Shown piece by piece: positions 62,085 through 64,000 of a stretch of DNA of 64,000 nt. The notes below the pieces were generated by a model. That model was not told the DNA's origin and did not search any database. It saw only the letters and a program-made list of their open reading frames with translations. Position numbers and translations under genes: made by a program. Positions within the stretch are counted from its first letter, which is position 1. Each line of letters starts with the position of its first letter. This DNA is from Pomphorhynchus laevis (taxonomy: Eukaryota > Acanthocephala > Palaeacanthocephala > Echinorhynchida > Pomphorhynchidae), in assembly GCA_012934845.2 (NCBI GenBank), contig WNNJ02001039.1, positions 1-64,000 of the forward strand. The letters are read 5' to 3'.

Positions 62085-62300
62085 TTTAATAGCCATTTTT
62101 GACAGACGCGGAAAAACGACGAAAAACACTGCTAGATGCCGTTTCGTCATCACTATGACTCATCAGTGCCAGTTCCTCCTCTGCAATTAGCAGTGGGATG
62201 GAACTGGCACTGATGAGTGATAGTGATGACGAAACCGCATCTAGCAGTGTTTTCGTCGTTCTTCCGCGTCTTGCAAAAATGACTAACAAAATTCACGCGG
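62085..62300. repeat. Foldback element with long arms
   Basis: Arms about 62,109-62,178 and 62,200-62,269 are near-perfect complements (CACTGCTAGATGC, GTTTCGTCATCACTAT, ACTCATCAGTGCCAGTTCC against their inverses); weaker pairing extends about 25 bp outward. Both arms, each on its own strand, read CTGATGAGT, a short stem, GACGAAAC and CATCTAGCAGTG. Confidence 0.85.
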
Positions 62301-62404
62301 ATTGGTATCACTCTCGTTTTGAGATATTCATAAAAGTTAGCCGATATACAAGATACCTTGCGCTGGCAGTAGTCAGTGCTTTTGCTAATGATCATTTTTA
62401 ATAA

Positions 62405-62645
62405 AGCGTTAGTGCTGGTTCAGCACTCAATGATGTTACTAGAGGTTTTCTAGTACATCACACATGATTCGTTGATTGCCGTCTGCTAGTCCTCCTCTGC
62501 ATCCAACAGTGAAAAGGAACTGGCACGGATGAGTCATAGTGATGACGAAACAGCATCTAGCGGTGTTTTCGTCGTTCTTCCGCGTCTGGCTAAAAATGAC
62601 TAGCAAAATTCACGCGGATTGTTATCAATCTCGTTTTGAGATATT
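62405..62645 (+). repeat. Foldback-family element, right half
   Basis: CTGCTAGTCCTCCTCTGCAT, GGAACTGGCACGGATGAGTC, ATAGTGATGACGAAACAGC, end CGCGTCTGGCTAAAAATGAC ... AATTCACGCGGATTG. Stem GTCA/TGAC lies between the two boxes. Homologous over its length to 3,210-3,430. Confidence 0.75.
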
Positions 62646-62649
62646 CACA

Positions 62650-63137
62650 ATTGTTCTACAGATTATGAATATATAAAGATTCTAGCTTAAATATTATGTC
62701 ATACAAAGCGTTTAAATTAAAATAAACAAATAAAACATATATTCAATCTTATAATTCGTTTTAAAATATAATTTGATACAATTTAGTATAATTTAATAAA
62801 TTTATTTAAAACAAATTAACCTTTATTACAAAGATTACATAAAAAAGGATCCGTATATAAAGATATTTTTTTTGCATTTATTAATTCAACAATAAATAAC
62901 GGCACTAGTTTGAACTTTCTTGGCTGCTTAATAAACTACTTACAGTAAGTGTCTGATATAAGAAACGTCCGATGATGATTTGCCTCTGGGCTCAGAGGAC
63001 AAAAACGGTTACATACTTTGAAAAATAAGGCTATCAAAAAGTGACTACGATATCCATAACTGTGCAATATCCCTCAATTAGCTATGATGTACGAAGTTTT
63101 ATACAATCTCATAAAGTAACTTTGGATGTATCTTAAA
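62650..63137. other. No gene seen
   Basis: AT-rich sequence between the foldback element and the right long repeat. Confidence 0.5.
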
Positions 63138-64000
63138 TTCTGATATTTTATAACTGATTATTCTGGGAACTACACGTACAATCTTCGCCTCGCTCTGCTT
63201 GGCAGAGCAAAGTGATACAGTAGCTCAAAAATGTAATTTTTCTAAAAATGTACATTTTCTGAAAAATGTTATTCGATACAGTAGCTGAAAAATAGCTGGA
63301 AAGTAAATCGGACAAACAAACATTTAAAGTACTATAATTAAGAGAATAAATCAAGCCCTATTCGCAAACAACCATATACAGATTTATTCGGCAAGGTGTG
63401 CTGTACGCAAGAGTTTATTTCGAATAAATAGCTCAGGTTGTATTCGTAGGCAGAGGCGATAGCTAAGCGTTGCCGTAATCAGGTCGTCCGCAGTGGTCTT
63501 CGCGGCAGCATCTTTCCAGCACCGACCATAGTTCAAGTCTCTCTATTCGTGCGGGTATGGGCACACCCGTTAACTCGGCTGTTTCTCTCTGAATCTTCAG
63601 ATAGGGTATTGTCGTCTAGTCGTATCGCGGATTCGAATGCCCGTCCATTCGACCTGTTGACATGCGTTTGGATTTCACCTGCCAACACGCCCAGGCGCAT
63701 TCTATGGAACATGTGCAGTAGTTCAGCCAATGTTTTCGCGTCAATTTTGTTCCAGGCTATGAGCTCGAATTCGTATCGGGACTACGAGCGGTTATTAAGC
63801 TTCCCAAAGCTTTGCTTTCAATCCATGCAATCACGTGGTCAAGTCGTCTTCAATTTCTGCGCAAATATTGAAAACCTTTTAGATTTGTTTGAGAGCGGAA
63901 AGCAACGCGAATGCTTTCCGGACTCAAGCACTCATCATACTAGAAAGAGATCCAGTTTAAAGTCTACGACCAATAATTTTGCTGAAACTATTACCAGAAG
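63138..64000. repeat. Right copy of long direct repeat (LINE-R 5' region)
   Basis: Continues off the window edge in the middle of the LINE-R linker (FAETITR, 63,970-64,000). Its left boundary cannot be fixed because the left partner starts at the window edge. The - frame 63,730-63,533 (65 codons) is open here. Confidence 0.9.

Noticed and set aside
63533-63730. - strand ORF (65 codons) in the long direct repeat
   Set aside because: Lies opposite the LINE-R 5' region; no family recognised, and the left copy of the repeat does not keep the frame as long.

Overview
The window looks like animal (metazoan, most likely invertebrate) nuclear DNA. It is AT-rich (by eye clearly over 65% A+T), it has spliced host exons with GT/AG borders and no bacterial operon logic, and almost everything else is retrotransposon wreckage. 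I cannot name the species.

Host genes. The best host gene is on the + strand from 29,226 to 47,029. Six small exons (131, 70, 108, 108, 63 and 63 nt to the stop) encode a neuronal-calcium-sensor protein closest to K+-channel-interacting proteins (KChIP/KCNIP). Exon order, phases and lengths match my recollection of the KCNIP layout (125-70-71-108-105-63-last). The 71-nt exon was not found. The 13.4-kb gap where it should lie is full of repeats. A possible ankyrin-repeat exon relic lies on the - strand at 49,990-50,236. A group of short + strand ORFs at 56.1-58.5 kb, including a 24-cysteine protein, and an ORF at 47,996-48,274 are open but unrecognised.

Mobile elements. (1) LINEs with an R2-like layout (RT, then a CCHC finger, then a restriction-like PD-x15-D endonuclease; called LINE-R here) occur at 0.7-2.2 (+), 8.0-10.3 (-), 13.3-15.9 (-), 24.4-24.8 (-) and 40.9-42.0 kb (-). 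A related RT group (LINE-G) is at 36.8-37.6 (+) and 51.5-52.2 kb (+). (2) Apurinic-endonuclease LINE pieces are at 2.2-3.1 (-), 11.2-11.9 (-), 16.4-17.9 (-) and 55.0-55.9 kb (+). (3) Penelope-like elements (PLEs): one lineage without a GIY-YIG endonuclease is present in about a dozen pieces. Its 3' tail continues into a roughly 300-bp AT-rich repeat ending near TACGTAGACTCAGTTAGCTG, which is also scattered alone through the window. A second PLE lineage is at 48.9-49.9 kb (-). (4) Non-autonomous repeats include a tRNA-headed SINE-like family (42.7-43.6 kb), 360-bp tandem units (31.5-32.6 kb, inverted at 34.1-34.9 kb), foldback elements (3.2-5.3, 45.8-46.4 and 62.1-62.6 kb), a 125-bp doublet (20.56-20.81 kb) and a 163-bp minisatellite (5.84-6.49 kb).

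The recurring oddity is that several unrelated-looking repeat families carry CTGATGA and GAAAC boxes bracketed by short complementary stems, as in hammerhead ribozymes. Hammerheads are known from PLEs, animal retrozymes and the schistosome SINE-like Sm-alpha family. In no copy could I close all three helices by eye, so this is a hypothesis.

The two ends of the window are near-identical (1-862 and 63,138-64,000), so they carry two copies of the same element about 63 kb apart.
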